From NCBI GenBank assembly GCA_013339765.2, contig CM023454.1, forward strand, positions 63,679,878 through 63,743,877: a DNA stretch of 64,000 nucleotides, read 5' to 3'. The stretch comes from Haemaphysalis longicornis. Taxonomy: Eukaryota; Arthropoda; Arachnida; Ixodida; Ixodidae. Below the pieces are notes generated by a model, which was not told the DNA's origin, did not search any database, and saw only the letters and a list, made by a program, of their open reading frames with translations. The stretch's first letter is position 1, and each line of letters starts with the position of its first letter. The position numbers and the translations under genes were made by a program. This document shows, piece by piece, positions 43,282 to 53,239 of this stretch.

Positions 43282-44700
43282 TCACCCTAGTTTTTGACGA
43301 CCGCTGAGACTCCCTCCGTGGGTTGCGCCGCACATTTGACCTGCTAGCTCCCGGATCTCCTCCTGCAGCTGCTGCAAGGTCAGGTGCCTGCCTCTTCTCT
43401 GCACCAGAACAGGTTTCCTCAAATAAAGAGAGGCCGGTCGCTTAAGGGGCCTTGAAGCAGCGCCCATCGTCTCTTCAGAAAAATGGGGTGCATGAGCCCA
43501 CGATGCCGACGGCGAACCATTAGGCTCCGAAGAACCATCCTCAGCCTTTATGAAGCTTTCAGAAGTAGCGCTGTCTTCCCTAGCCACTCTGCTGCAGGGA
43601 AGAGATGCGCTGCCACATGAGCTCTCAAGCAGTTCAGCATCCTTTGACGGGCCCACATCATCAAAGTCCCTGGAATCTTCAGCTGAAGGCAAGACAGGCC
43701 CCACTGGCCCGCACTTCCTGGAATCTGAAAACCCACCATCGGGTGGTTTTGGTTCCAGCATTACAGAGTCGTGCTGTGGGATCTCCAAATTGGCAGATGG
43801 AGACTGCTGGGAAACGGTGGCCAGGCCTGGGGTGACGCTGACTTCTCCTGAAGCATCCACCACTTCAGATGCTTTCATAAGGTGTTCGGAAATTTCATCG
43901 TCTGTAGTATTCGCCTGGCCCTGACGCCGTTTATCAGCATACGTCATTACACAGTTGGCCGCCGTATGGCCATAGCGCCGGCACTGGTATCAACGGGGTG
44001 TACGGCACTGCCATCGCACGTGTCCAATCGTGCTACAACGAAGGCATAGCGGTGGTCTTCTCGTAATGAGTACCAAGCTCTGGATCCCATTCACATTTGG
44101 CATGTTGGGGATACTGCTCACAGAGACACCTTCTTTCAACTCTAGGCAGACATCCCGGTTTCAAGTTTCCATGTGCTCCATTCCAGGGCAACGCCAAATA
44201 TCCCGGTTTACAGATTGGACAGTGCCGTACGGTTCCAGCGCTTCCACGATTCGTCGGCTGTACATAGGGCGGGGTAACCAAAGTAGCTTTACCTTGACTT
44301 CCTGCGAATCCGGGTCAAACATCCTACTTCACGGGCAAACTTCCGACGTCTACAAGCTTCTGCTTCGCAAAAGCACTGACGCATGTTACCATCCATAAAT
44401 GGCTCTTCTGGCATTGGTGAATGCTAATAACGCCTTTGAGATCCATTACACGAGCAAGAGCATTCCTGAGGTCAGGAGCGCGGTACGCGCGTCCTTTGAG
44501 ATCAGCGTGCAGAAAAACGGTGGTCAGGACAACGGTACCAGTCGGTAGACGGGAAAGAACGATCATTCAAGCATTTTCTTTGTCTCCAGACGATGAAGTT
44601 CCTCGGGCAAAGGCCGAAGCACTGTTTCCAGCTTGCATCATTGGAAAAAACCCCCCGCTCCGAACGGCTTCTTCCTCTTCTTCCCTCTACACAGACGTTT
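43282..44700 (-). pseudogene. Tx1-like LINE ORF1 (gag-like) with broken second zinc knuckle
   Basis: From about 44,566 downward the frames read a gag-like N-terminal region (VLTTVFLHADLKGRAYRAPD). This is followed by CLRCSTIGHVRWQC, a perfect C-x2-C-x4-H-x4-C knuckle (about 44,006-44,047). The second knuckle reads *YQCRRYGHTAANC: its first Cys position is a TGA stop (about 43,990), consistent with a one-base change in TGT/TGC. After it one frame stays open for 221 codons (43,947-43,282), acidic and Ser/Pro-rich, ending in a Gln/Leu helix and GGSLSGRQK. Role in the family: nucleic-acid binding. Confidence 0.72.
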
Positions 44701-45017
44701 GAACAGGTGATAGCCTGGTTTTCAATATTTCAATGCTGTCGGCAGGCACTCTAGCCATGCCTGGCACGAGAAGCTCGAGTGCCGTCGGGCAACCCTCTAG
44801 ACACTGGGTTGTTAAATAAATGTTCCCTCGAGTCATTTGACCATGTCCAGTTTCGAATGACTTCCTGTACTGTTCGGGTCAGACACAATTTTAACACACT
44901 CAAAAATTAGTCGGAATAATGTTTTGTACTGTAAAGATTTTAATACAGGAGTAGCAGTGAAGACAATTCTTCCAAGCGACGACTATACATTTCTGGCCTT
45001 ACTAAATCTTTAAAATA

Positions 45018-46960
45018 CATGTTGATCATCATCACCATCGTCAGCATTATCATCATTATCATACTTAGGCCCACTGCAGGGCAAATGCCTTTCCTATTGA
45101 CTTCCAACAGCTCCTGTCCTCTGCTTGTCCCGTCCAGTGTTGGGCCCCAAACTTTCATAGTTGATACCGTCATCGTGTTATTGGTCTTCTTTTACTTGTG
45201 GACCCATCTCTTAATATTCACGCTGTTACGCTAACTGTCCCCCGGTTGTCGGTTCGTATCACTACATGAGCAGCCAAAGTCTATTCCATACTTCAACTAT
45301 AATATCATCCACTAGAGTTTGTTCCCTGATCGAGAAAGCTTGATCTGTACCCTTAAGTGTTACTCCAAATATTATCCGTTCAATGATCCGTTCAGCCGTT
45401 CGAAGTTTGCTTTCCAGTTGTTTAGTAAGGCGCCAAGTTTGCGCTCTAATAAACATTACAGGCAGAACGCATTGATTGTTTTTTTTAGTGATAGAGGTAG
45501 CTTACGTTTTATATTTTGGAGTGTCTGCCGAATGCTCCCTGTCCCTTATATATTTTGCGCCGGATTTTCTTCTCCTGAATGGTGACAGCGCTAACCATCC
45601 GTCTGAGGTAGTTATATTGTTTTTCTTGTTTTCGCGCTTTGTTTCCTAAGCTAGAGAGGGTGCTAACGGCATAGCGTATTCTTTATTACTCTAGATTTAT
45701 TCAGTAGTGTTTTCAGCCCAGAAGATATGCTTTGTGGTTGTTGTTGATCCTTTGTGGTTCTTTCTGATCGTAAAGCATATTTGTCAGGTGTTCTGGAGTC
45801 TCACTCCGCAATGCTCTGTCATCGGCAAACCGGAAATAGCACAACTATTCTCTGTTTGTCTTTAATCCTTGTTTTGCCAGTCACGTGTTTTCAATACCCC
45901 TCTAGACATGCTGTGAAAACTTTTGGCGTTAGTGTGTATCCATGCCTTACTCCTTTTCGATGCGGAATTATTCGCTTTGCCTGAGAAATGTTTGTTTTTT
46001 GCCCAATATGTCTTATATATGCTCTATGGAAGTCTAATGTATGCCTTGTCAATTCTGTGGTGCTCTATTGCTTTTCCAACGGCTGCGGTATCTACCGAGC
46101 TTATAAATGCAATGAAAAGGGGTTTAGCTTAGTGTGCTGGTATATCTATCACTTGGTTAACGACATAGACGGGACCCAAAGTTGTGTACCTTTTGCTAAA
46201 TTTAGCTTGCTCTGTTGGTTATTAGGAATCCAGGTTGTCTCCAATGCAGTAAATAAAACTTGTGTACATCGCTTTAAAAAAAACAGAGCGTAGACTCAAG
46301 GATGTATAATGTTTGAGGTTCTTGGCATCTCCGTTTTTATGAATCAGAATATTGGAGGCGTTTTTGTAAGATATATGTACTTTTGAGTTCTTTAGGTATA
46401 CAAAAGTAGTACAGCAAGCTTTTCGAGTACCATATTTGCTCCTTCCTTGAACAGATCCACAGTCATGCCATCGTAGCGTGCAGATTTTCCTCTTTTTATG
46501 TCATTATATCCGTTCCTCTTCATCTTTATTAGCTAGAGGGCCATAGCAAGTTAATCCTGTACTCTCAATATTCTCCCCCTTGACCTAACGTCGCTTGCAT
46601 ACAGTCTGGTGTAAACTCCTTCGGTTAAATTTATTATCTCGTCTATGTTCTGCGTAATGTTACCCGGTTCGTCTCTGAGTGTGCACACACAGCATTTGCC
46701 GATGGCGACCTTCCTCTTAGTTGCTTTCAAGCTTCCTTCAATAGGCGGCGTTTCCTCGATCAGTTCGACGTTATATACAAGAATTTCGTTTGTCATACTT
46801 TTGTTAATCAATTTAGACAGCTCGGCAATCTCAGCTTAATCCCCCGGATTTGACACCTTCAACTTCTTACGTTTTGCGATGTTTTCTTTCGTTTCTTAGT
46901 CTTCTTTGCAGTGTTTTTTCTACATGCTGTTTCTCCAGGACCTGCTGCGGATTCTTTGCA
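45018..46960 (-). pseudogene. RTE-like LINE RT remnant with TGATGA-type tail
   Basis: On the minus strand, NVTQNIDEIINLTE-type sequence appears as NITQNIDEIINLTEGVYTRLYASDVRSRG (46,560-46,650). RGKSARYDGMTVDLFKEGA (46,440-46,510) matches the R-G-K-A-P-G-x-D-x-I block. FRFADD is at 45,818-45,835, and the C-terminal AQTWRLTKQLESKLRTAERI follows (45,390-45,450). After the ORF, minus-strand CATTTGCCCTGCAGTGGGCC (about 45,069-45,088) and an ATGATGATAATG tail (45,019-45,062) make a typical end for this abundant arthropod group. Multiple stops; FADD survives. Related endonuclease pieces are at 56.9, 58.8 and 63.8 kb. Confidence 0.75.
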
Positions 46961-47429
46961 TAGAGTTGTTAGGTAGTCTTTTATCCTGTGCACATTATCC
47001 TAGTTCTTTTCTTTCAAAAGCGCAGATTTGTTTTAGAGGGCTACGTTAAACTTCTCCATTATGACATTCACTGACTCGATACGAGTTTTGTTTAATCTTC
47101 ACAACTTTCTTTCTTTTTCTCCCCACACGAAGCACCTTCAGTTATCTTGCTTACAGTATTCGGAAGACCACCAACCACGAGCCCTCAAACATAAGTTGTA
47201 ACCTACCGTGGCGATGTGTTTATAGGTAGTGGGTGAGACACCGCGAACGGCGGTCATCGGAGGCGTGGTCATGCTCTATCGAATGGTATCCCTGTCTGTT
47301 TACCAGGCAGGTACCTCCGCGACATTTTTAGCTATAAGGTTAAGGCTCTTGAAGAGTGTCGCTGTACACTGTTTTTGTTGCATGCCATTTGGTATTCTCA
47401 AACGCCCCCCCTCCCGCCCCCACCAAAAA
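46961..47429. other. No recognised feature
   Basis: Short spacer between an RTE-like LINE and an I-type ORF1 fragment; nothing recognised. Confidence 0.4.
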
Positions 47430-48220
47430 AAAACATTTTCGGACTCTGAAAAAGCGTCGCAGCGAAGTTCCATTTCCACGTCTAACAAACATCACTCTTC
47501 CGAAACCTGACAGCTACCCCCGGTTGTTCGTAACTGAATCTGTTGACAAACCCAAGCCTTTTTTCTTTCCAGTCCGTATTTTTTGTCTCCAAGCTCCTTG
47601 AAGGAATCTTTGGCAAATCGGTCTGCTCTAAAGAACTCAAAACCAACGAAATCTTCATCAAAGTACACACCCAGCAGCAAGCAACTAGCCTTCTGACCCA
47701 AAACCCGAATGGCAGTTCTGGATATTACTGTCAAACCCCTTCGCATCCTCCACAGCTCGCAGGGCGGGATATCTGAGGCAGTTCTGCTAAACACAACAGA
47801 AGCTGACCCTATGGAAGGCATAAAGGATGAACCTGTTAAAGCCGTTAGGAGCATTACCAACCACTGCGACAATGTAGAGATACCAACCAAACGCATAATC
47901 TTGATGTTGAGCATATAAAAACTTTTTGAACACATCATTTCTGGTTTCACTGGTGTGGACTAAAGCGTTACATACCTGAGCTGCGTGTTGCTCCTAGAGT
48001 CAGCGTTTCCGGCACAGAACAAACTGTTGCCGCAGCGAAACAACCGGTGCGAAATGTGCCGCACAGGACCACCCAACCGACATCCGTAACTCCACCATCC
48101 TCACTTGTCTTACTGCCGAGGACCACACGCAGCCTAATCCTGGACCTGCAAAAAACTTCAAGAAGAACAGAAAATCGTGCAAGTCAAGGTCGCTGAAAAC
48201 TTCTCCATCGCAAGGGTGCT
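47430..48220 (+). pseudogene. I-type LINE ORF1 (gag-like) fragment
   Basis: The plus strand in several frames: SYPRLFVTESVDKPKPFF, LKESLANRSALKNSKPTKSS, QQQATSLLTQNPNGSSGY, then GGISEAVLLNTTEADPMEGIKDEPVKAVRSITNHCDNVEIPTKRIIL (47,765-47,905). The last resembles the conserved mid-region of gag-like ORF1 proteins of I-clade LINEs (G-V-I-x-x-A-D-L...V-x-A-V-R-R-I-T...I-P-T-K-H-x-I-L-T-F). The expected Cys knuckles after 47,960 are decayed. CRGPHAA..WTCKKLQEEQKI near 48,115-48,175 fits the region after the last knuckle. The gypsy element begins immediately downstream. Confidence 0.6.
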
Positions 48221-48221
48221 T

Positions 48222-48405
48222 TCTTGAATCCGACAGTGAGACGAGCCGAGACAAGTCTTAACGATGTGACGTGCACCCAGAAACTGGGGCCCCACTTTAT
48301 TCCACGCTCGTGGCGTTCGTGGCTGCTTGGGAAAGGGCGCCACGTGGCCCGCACTCATTGGTTGTCACTCAGCGCCAGCACCATTGCCGGTGGAGCACCG
48401 TCACA
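48222..48405 (-). repeat. 3' LTR of the gypsy element
   Basis: It aligns to 50,423-50,605: both share GACGAGCCGAGAC, TTTATTCCAC and CTCGTGGCGTT in the same order and spacing. The outer 15-20 bases are poorly matched. The pol frame runs about 50 bases into it. Confidence 0.75.
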
Positions 48406-49910
48406 TAGTTCCCTCCTCTTTAGACGTAGTCTGCAGGAGGAGTCCTTGTAGAAAGCGGCAGAGCAAAACCGAGAGTCTTTCCGTTGCGAAGTTGACGGGT
48501 GGTGGTGCGAACTGAAGGGAGAGTGGTGGTGTTCAGGGCGGAAGGGTGGACGGTGGAGTGGAACACACACAGGGCATCTTCGGTCAAAGTGGGGCTTGAG
48601 GCGATCGATCAAAACGCTGGTGTCGCGGCTGTTGGGGCGAACTGTAAACGTCTTGTTAGAGCGTGAAATTACGAGATGAGGGCCGGTGTCTGGCGGTTGA
48701 ACTGGCCGGCGGGTACTGTGGACACAGATGAAAAGGTATTGGCTGTGCAAATCGTTTGTATGGATAAACGTGTGCTTAGTACAACATAAACGTGGTGGTT
48801 GGGGACAGATATAGCTGAAAAACCGTGCTAAATCGTTTAAGTAGGACTGGCCAGCGGAGGAAAGGTGGTCTTGCGGCTGCGGAGGGATCAGAAAGTCGGC
48901 TGGTAAGCGCGAAGACGTGCCATAGACCCATTAGGAGACGGCACAGCCAAGATCGTCTTTGATGACCGGTCGCAATCCTATCAGCACAAGAGGAAGGTAA
49001 ACTGTCCACTGTTCGGGTTATTTGTGAGCCATAAGTGAGGCATTTAGCTACCGTCGAAACCTCTCGTCCATGCCGTTGGCTTGAAGATAGTAGGGCGTCG
49101 TTTTCAGATGAGTTACACCGAGTTTGCATGTCAAACGGTTAAAGAGCGTAGACGCAAACTGGCGACCACCATCTGTGAAAATCTGCACAGGCACGTGAGA
49201 ACGGGCGATCCCGTGGACATAAGTGTGGAAGCAACAGTCTCAGCCATAATATTGTTCATAAGTACCGCCTCCGGCAAGCTAATAAAACGCTCGATGACTC
49301 TCAAGATGTAGCGGTAGCCCTTATATGGTAATAGCAGGACAACGAGGTCGACGTGAATTGCTGGGAACTTAGAGTCCAGTAAAGTAAAAAAGGCCAGAGG
49401 GTGAGGTGGTGTGCCGAGAGACCTTGCTTTCCAGGGGGGCGAGGCAGGAACGAGCCCATCGGCGTAGGTCAGTATTCATGCCAGGCCAGACGTATTTCTC
49501 CGCAACTAAACGCCGTGAGGCACGAACTTCAGGGTTAAGAGATACGGTGAATAGAGTTGAAAGCAATGTCGCAAACGATTCTGATTCCCGAACTAGTCCA
49601 GCTAATGTCCGAGAGTTGCACAGAGGAACTGTTTGAAAAGTGAAGAGCGCGGAGCTCCTCATCATCTCGTTGGGCTTGAGCCAACGCCTAGGTACTGAAT
49701 CCTGAACGTTGTATATCCTATATACGGCTTAAGGCGTCGGCGGGGATGTTCTTGACTCCCGTGACATGCTAAATGTCCGTCGTGAGCTTGGCACAATAGG
49801 CCAAGTGTCTCGTCTCTCGGGATTATATGTTGTATTTGATTACTTGAAGGCGGTCGTAAGAGGCTTGTGATCGGTGAAGATCAGGAACCAGCGGCCCTCA
49901 AGGAAAAAAC
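48355..49910 (-). pseudogene. Gypsy pol remnant: RNase H and integrase
   Basis: RNase H: EGRWFLIFTDHKPLTTAF (49,850-49,905). Integrase zinc region and core start: ASRRLVAEKYVWPGMNTDLRRWARSCLA (49,440-49,525), followed by a frameshift, AIHVDLV (first catalytic Asp region, about 49,350) and ERF-type pieces. The second core Asp and Glu blocks are eroded. C-terminal part, one open frame 48,750-48,355: HSTRRPVQPPDTGPHLVISR and TSVLIDRLKPHF, the G-P-Y/H-x-V and D-R-L-K-P blocks of gypsy integrase tails. Not functional. Confidence 0.78.
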
Positions 49911-49993
49911 GAAAACGCTTAAAAGTGAGGTATGCCGTTGTAGGAAAAGTTCCCCCAGCAAGCGGGAGTCCATGGCAGAAAGTGTGTCGCCGA

Positions 49994-50420
49994 TCAGGAT
50001 TGGAGTTCGTGAGGGATCTGCGAAGGTCGACGATCGACCATCTCCTCCACAGAAACCAGCCGCTTGAAACGCTCCCGTTCTGAAGACCTCGGGTGGCTCA
50101 AAATGGCAGCCTCTAAAGTATGGTAAGGGTTCCTGGTAGGTGGGTTTGCGAGGATGTCACGAACCTCGACCGCGATCCCAATAGGTAGTGATTGTTGGGG
50201 ATGGTGGAAGCGGGTCTCTTGAGACGTGATATCGCTCACCGGGCAAGCTGCCTCGGCTTGAAGGAAGCACACGTCGGAGTGCTTGAACGCTGAAGGGGGC
50301 AAAAGACAGGCGAGGACGGAGATTCCATGTGAAGAGGCAGCAGAGGTCACCGAATTCCCGTCGGTGTCGCGACGAGGGCCTATTCTGGCTTTTTGACTCA
50401 ACTGCAGCGTCCGGGTAACC
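49994..50420 (-). pseudogene. Gypsy gag remnant
   Basis: Minus-strand frame with FLQAEAACPVSDITSQETRF (about 50,215-50,275), then VEVRDILANPPTRNPYHTLEAAIL and SERERFKRLVSVEEMVDRRPSQ. These match the capsid-like gag of Mag/gypsy-group elements as I recall it (W-F-x-x-x-E...F...I...V...L...P...Y..L). The frame stays open for 180 codons through the 5' LTR boundary, though the true gag start would lie just inside the PBS. It ends at a deletion junction near 49,980. Confidence 0.7.
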
Positions 50421-50422
50421 AA

Positions 50423-50605
50423 TGTCAGTAGACGAGGCAGAGAGACGAGCCGAGACACGTCTGAACGGTGTGTCATCCACCAAAAAACAGGTCCCCGTTT
50501 TATTCCACTCTCGTGGCGTTTGTGGCTACTTGCCACCTGGCGCAGCGTTGCCCGTACTTATCGGTATTCTTTCAGCCGCAGTGCCATCGCCACTGGAGCG
50601 CCGCC
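50423..50605 (-). repeat. 5' LTR of the gypsy element
   Basis: About 183 bp, short for gypsy. Internal landmarks are as in the 3' LTR. The inner edge is fixed by the primer-binding site on its low-coordinate side; the outer edge near 50,605 is set by loss of similarity. Confidence 0.75.
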
Positions 50606-51430
50606 AAAGTGCTAAGAGGTTGACCTTTGTTTCCCCTCGTAATTACGCCTACGCATCTCTCCGGGGCCAGAGTGGCGTCTGCTTTCCACAGGGACTCAGG
50701 CCAGCGAGTATGACCTTGTCTGGGTCTCGACCCCAAACTCCCCCCCCACCACCACCACCTGGGGTCCCTCTGGCGGCCCATCTCGTCCCGACAACGCGTG
50801 CTTAGCCAGAAGCAGATCTGGTGGCCACCACGTCTGTTGGGCGCGCTCCTGCATTCACGCTCTCGCGAGGGCACGGAGGTGAAGGAGGCAGAGGGAGCCG
50901 CGGCAACTCCCACACCCGCCGCACCGCCTGTTCCACCCGTGTGCTCCTGGCGCCCTCTGTGGCGGCGGCCCAAGAGAAGCGCCTCCAAAAGGGTGTGTGG
51001 TCCAAGACGCCTAGGCAATCAGGTACTCCGATCTACATCAGGGTATGACATAGGCGTCAGACCATTCCTGCCTTCAATAATGGTGAAGAGACGAAGCTGC
51101 GGCATCCAGGAAAATATAGAAGGTTAAAAAAAATCCTTCCAATAGTCAAGGGCCCCAAAGGCCTTACATAAAGTATCACACTCCAGTACCTATGAACTCG
51201 CAATAATGGGAAGAAAAAATATTACGCAGCAGAACTGCAGGTGCATAATTTTTAATCGTGCGATGTTATCGAGATCCTGCATTCTAATGAGAAAAGTGTA
51301 ACATGTGTCCAATGAACACATATAAACACCAAACAAAATTCTTGAAAAATTTTGCTGTATGCCGAAGGACAAGGATCGCGGCACACACTGTTCCGGCGGC
51401 TTAGCTATAAGATAGAGGCAACTTTATTTA
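50606..51430. other. No recognised gene; GC-rich block and C-rich tract
   Basis: 50,620-51,060 is GC-rich, with a C/A-rich tract at 50,735-50,762, and open on both strands for 110-150 codons, which composition explains. Proline- and arginine-rich translations match nothing. The rest is AT-rich. Confidence 0.45.
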
Positions 51431-52340
51431 TTCGCCTGCAGAGCGACACCAACTATAAATGGCTTCCACTCGGGCCCTTACGTCTTCTCGGTGGGTGTTT
51501 CTACTTGACTACAGCGCGTGCTACTCTCGCATTCGGTCGGTCTTAAGGGCAACGTCCGGGTGGTTTTTCTGGCCCTTAGTTTTCAAGAGCCGCCGATTCC
51601 TGCTGAACTTCCCAGGTTTGAATTTCTTGGACGTAGCACTTCGCCGCAGCCACGAACACGCGGCGGAAGTGTTCTACTTGTCTACGCTTCGACGGTAAAC
51701 TTGGTGCAGTGCCATAGGATGTGCGCCAGGGTGGCCATTTCTCGCTGTCACACGCGACAAAAATCACTCACATTACCTTGCTGGTACACATAATTCGTTT
51801 AACACTGTGGTGGGTAAGGAACCAGTCTGTAGTTGTCTGAACAACTGAAGAACTTTCCTCAACTTGGCTCAGCCCCGGGTGCGGGGATGGGAGAGTCCTT
51901 CGAGCGAATCGGTGCCACTGTGTAAGTTCGTTGAACGTTGTCATACGGTCCTTGGCGCTACACCACAGTGGACGGAAGGTTGCAGTGGCGTGTTTGGTTA
52001 GCCCTCGCGCCACTGCGTGTGCCGTCTGGTTCTGGTTGTCGTGATTGTCCGCCGCATCGTTGTCCGCGTGCGCCAGGAACCAATTGATTTTAACACCTAC
52101 CATCTCATTCGAGGTCGGCCGAGCACAGATCGCACACAGCCTCACCCCACACTTTGCCTCTTGCATAATTCGGCAGTGCACTCCTTGAATCACATAGCAC
52201 CCGAGAATCAGTACCCGGGGTCGACAATGGCCATTGCAATGGCCACATACTAAGCTTTGCATGCTTCTAGGATCCGAACGCTCGCCGTCAGTCTCGTCGC
52301 GCTGGACGACGCCTCGATGACGGTAGCCACGACTGCCTCG
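51430..52340 (-). pseudogene. I-clade LINE RNase H and C-terminus
   Basis: One minus frame stays open for 199 codons (52,367-51,768). From about 52,340 downward three frames together give ATVIEASSSATRLTASVRILEA, AEYVAIAMAIVDP (RNase H Glu block region), and VKINWFLAHADNDAADNHDNQNQTAHAVARGLT (W-x-P-A-H..N-x-T-A-H-x-x-A-R-G-L-T). They end in AKDRMTTFNELTQWHRFARRTLPSPHPGLSQVE. The W-F-P-A-H Pro is Leu. The C-terminal part to about 51,430 contains a P-W-R-T-S block. This distinct family abuts another LINE piece of opposite strand near 52,380. Confidence 0.72.
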
Positions 52341-52555
52341 CTTTCTCCCTGTATTCGGCCGCATCAACGAGCCTTGCGTGCTCGTTCTTGGCGTGCGAGT
52401 CGATTAGGGCCTTGGCCCTCGCCGCTCTTCGCTCCTTTTTCACTCCGGATTCATGTTCTGTGGGATGAGGTCAATCCGAATCCCGCACAGGGTCTCGTCC
52501 ACGACAGCAGCATCGCTGCTCGCCTTCGTCGCTGGTGTTGCTCGTCGCCTTCATC
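52341..52555. other. Junction of opposed LINE pieces
   Basis: About 200 bases not assignable to either LINE; Arg/Ser-rich translations on plus. The plus frame continuing into the RT piece is open from 52,257. Confidence 0.35.
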
Positions 52556-53150
52556 ACAGTTGCTGATGTTACCACCGAATTACGTCAGGCGAAAAAGGAG
52601 CGAGCACAGGGATTACCAGGCGATAAAGAACATGACGAGGAGCGGCAAGGTGATTCCGGAGGTGGACAAGATATGGGTTCTCGGCATAATTACAGGCAAG
52701 CATCGCGGCAACGGCGAGACCGTTGCCCGCTTTACATCTATGATCACCAATGCAGTGCGCCTCATCAGACGAGTCGCCAACCGCAAGGCCGAATGAAAGA
52801 GGAGATGCTGATTTGGCTCGTGTACACCTTCGTAATCAGCCAAGTCGCCAGCGTTGCAGCCTTTCATAATTAGATGCACTTGCAAAAGAATCATATGAAT
52901 GCCCTGATACGCCGAGCGTACAAGAGGGTTCTCCGGCTGTTCGAGTGCATAGGCACCGAGAAGCTCCTGAAGCCGGGAAATACCCAACACCCTCGAGAGA
53001 AGTGCTGAAGCGCAACGGTCCGCCGAGATGGAAGGGCTCCCTATGACTAAGACCGGTAAGTGCATACTGCGGCGTAGCTATAATCGCCCGGAAATCCTTA
53101 GCACGCAACCCCATCACTTTGCACACTGACTTGGATGCTGTAGCAATACG
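52556..53150 (+). pseudogene. I-clade LINE RT C-terminal fragment
   Basis: The plus strand reads GKVIPEVDKIWVLGIITGKHRGNGETVARFTSMITNAVRLIRRVANRKAE (52,645-52,796), the post-palm block of I-clade RTs (V-x-x-I-x-V-L-G...I-x-x-x-V-x-x-T-x-R-L-I-R-R-V). In other frames come IWLVYTFVISQVASVAAFHN and NALIRRAYKRVLRLFE (52,810-52,950). RTs of this clade end with an RNase H, which is missing here. The piece ends near 53,150. The minus-strand frame of 150 codons over the same stretch is a shadow. Confidence 0.7.
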
Positions 53151-53239
53151 TTCAAAAATATGTAAATAGCTTATAACGGTATGCTATAATTATATTACTC
53201 TTGGGTTTGCACTGTAGACCTCTGATTAGAGGTGATCGT

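Larger units (their letters stand above)
40230..44720 (-). mobile_element. Tx1/L1-like LINE, decayed
   Basis: Minus-strand LINE with ORF1 (zinc knuckles, 43,282-44,700), endonuclease (about 42,700-43,150), linker (42,141-42,545), RT (about 40,830-41,830) and a C-terminal part to about 40,230. Presence of CCHC knuckles in ORF1 and of W-E-L-W-K-L-N-N-S-I-L-type linker sequence suggests the Tx1 group of the L1 clade, from memory of the family. No poly(A) tail is seen because the 3' end meets another repeat. Confidence 0.7.
48222..50605 (-). mobile_element. Ty3/gypsy LTR retrotransposon, internally deleted
   Basis: Minus-strand element with two LTRs (about 48,222-48,405 and 50,423-50,605). A primer-binding site starts TTGGTTACCCGGACG directly after the 5' LTR (50,422-50,408). 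A polypurine tract AAAGAGGAGGGAA lies directly before the 3' LTR (plus 48,410-48,422). Between them are gag, then RNase H, then integrase in order. Protease and reverse transcriptase are missing: gag runs into an RNase H within about 150 bases, so about 2-3 kb has been lost. Total 2.38 kb. The LTRs differ at many positions, so the insertion is old. Confidence 0.8.

Noticed and set aside
48126..48145. Another NPGP (Q-P-N-P-G-P) on the plus strand
   Set aside because: Lacks the D-x-E before NPGP and the hydrophobic lead-in, and lies in a decayed I-type ORF1 in a frame that is probably not the original one.
50572..51127. Frames of 109-148 codons on both strands
   Set aside because: GC-rich low-complexity translations without known domains; too symmetrical between strands to be genes.
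52613..53065. 150-codon minus-strand frame
   Set aside because: Shadow of plus-strand I-clade RT sequence that matches family blocks.
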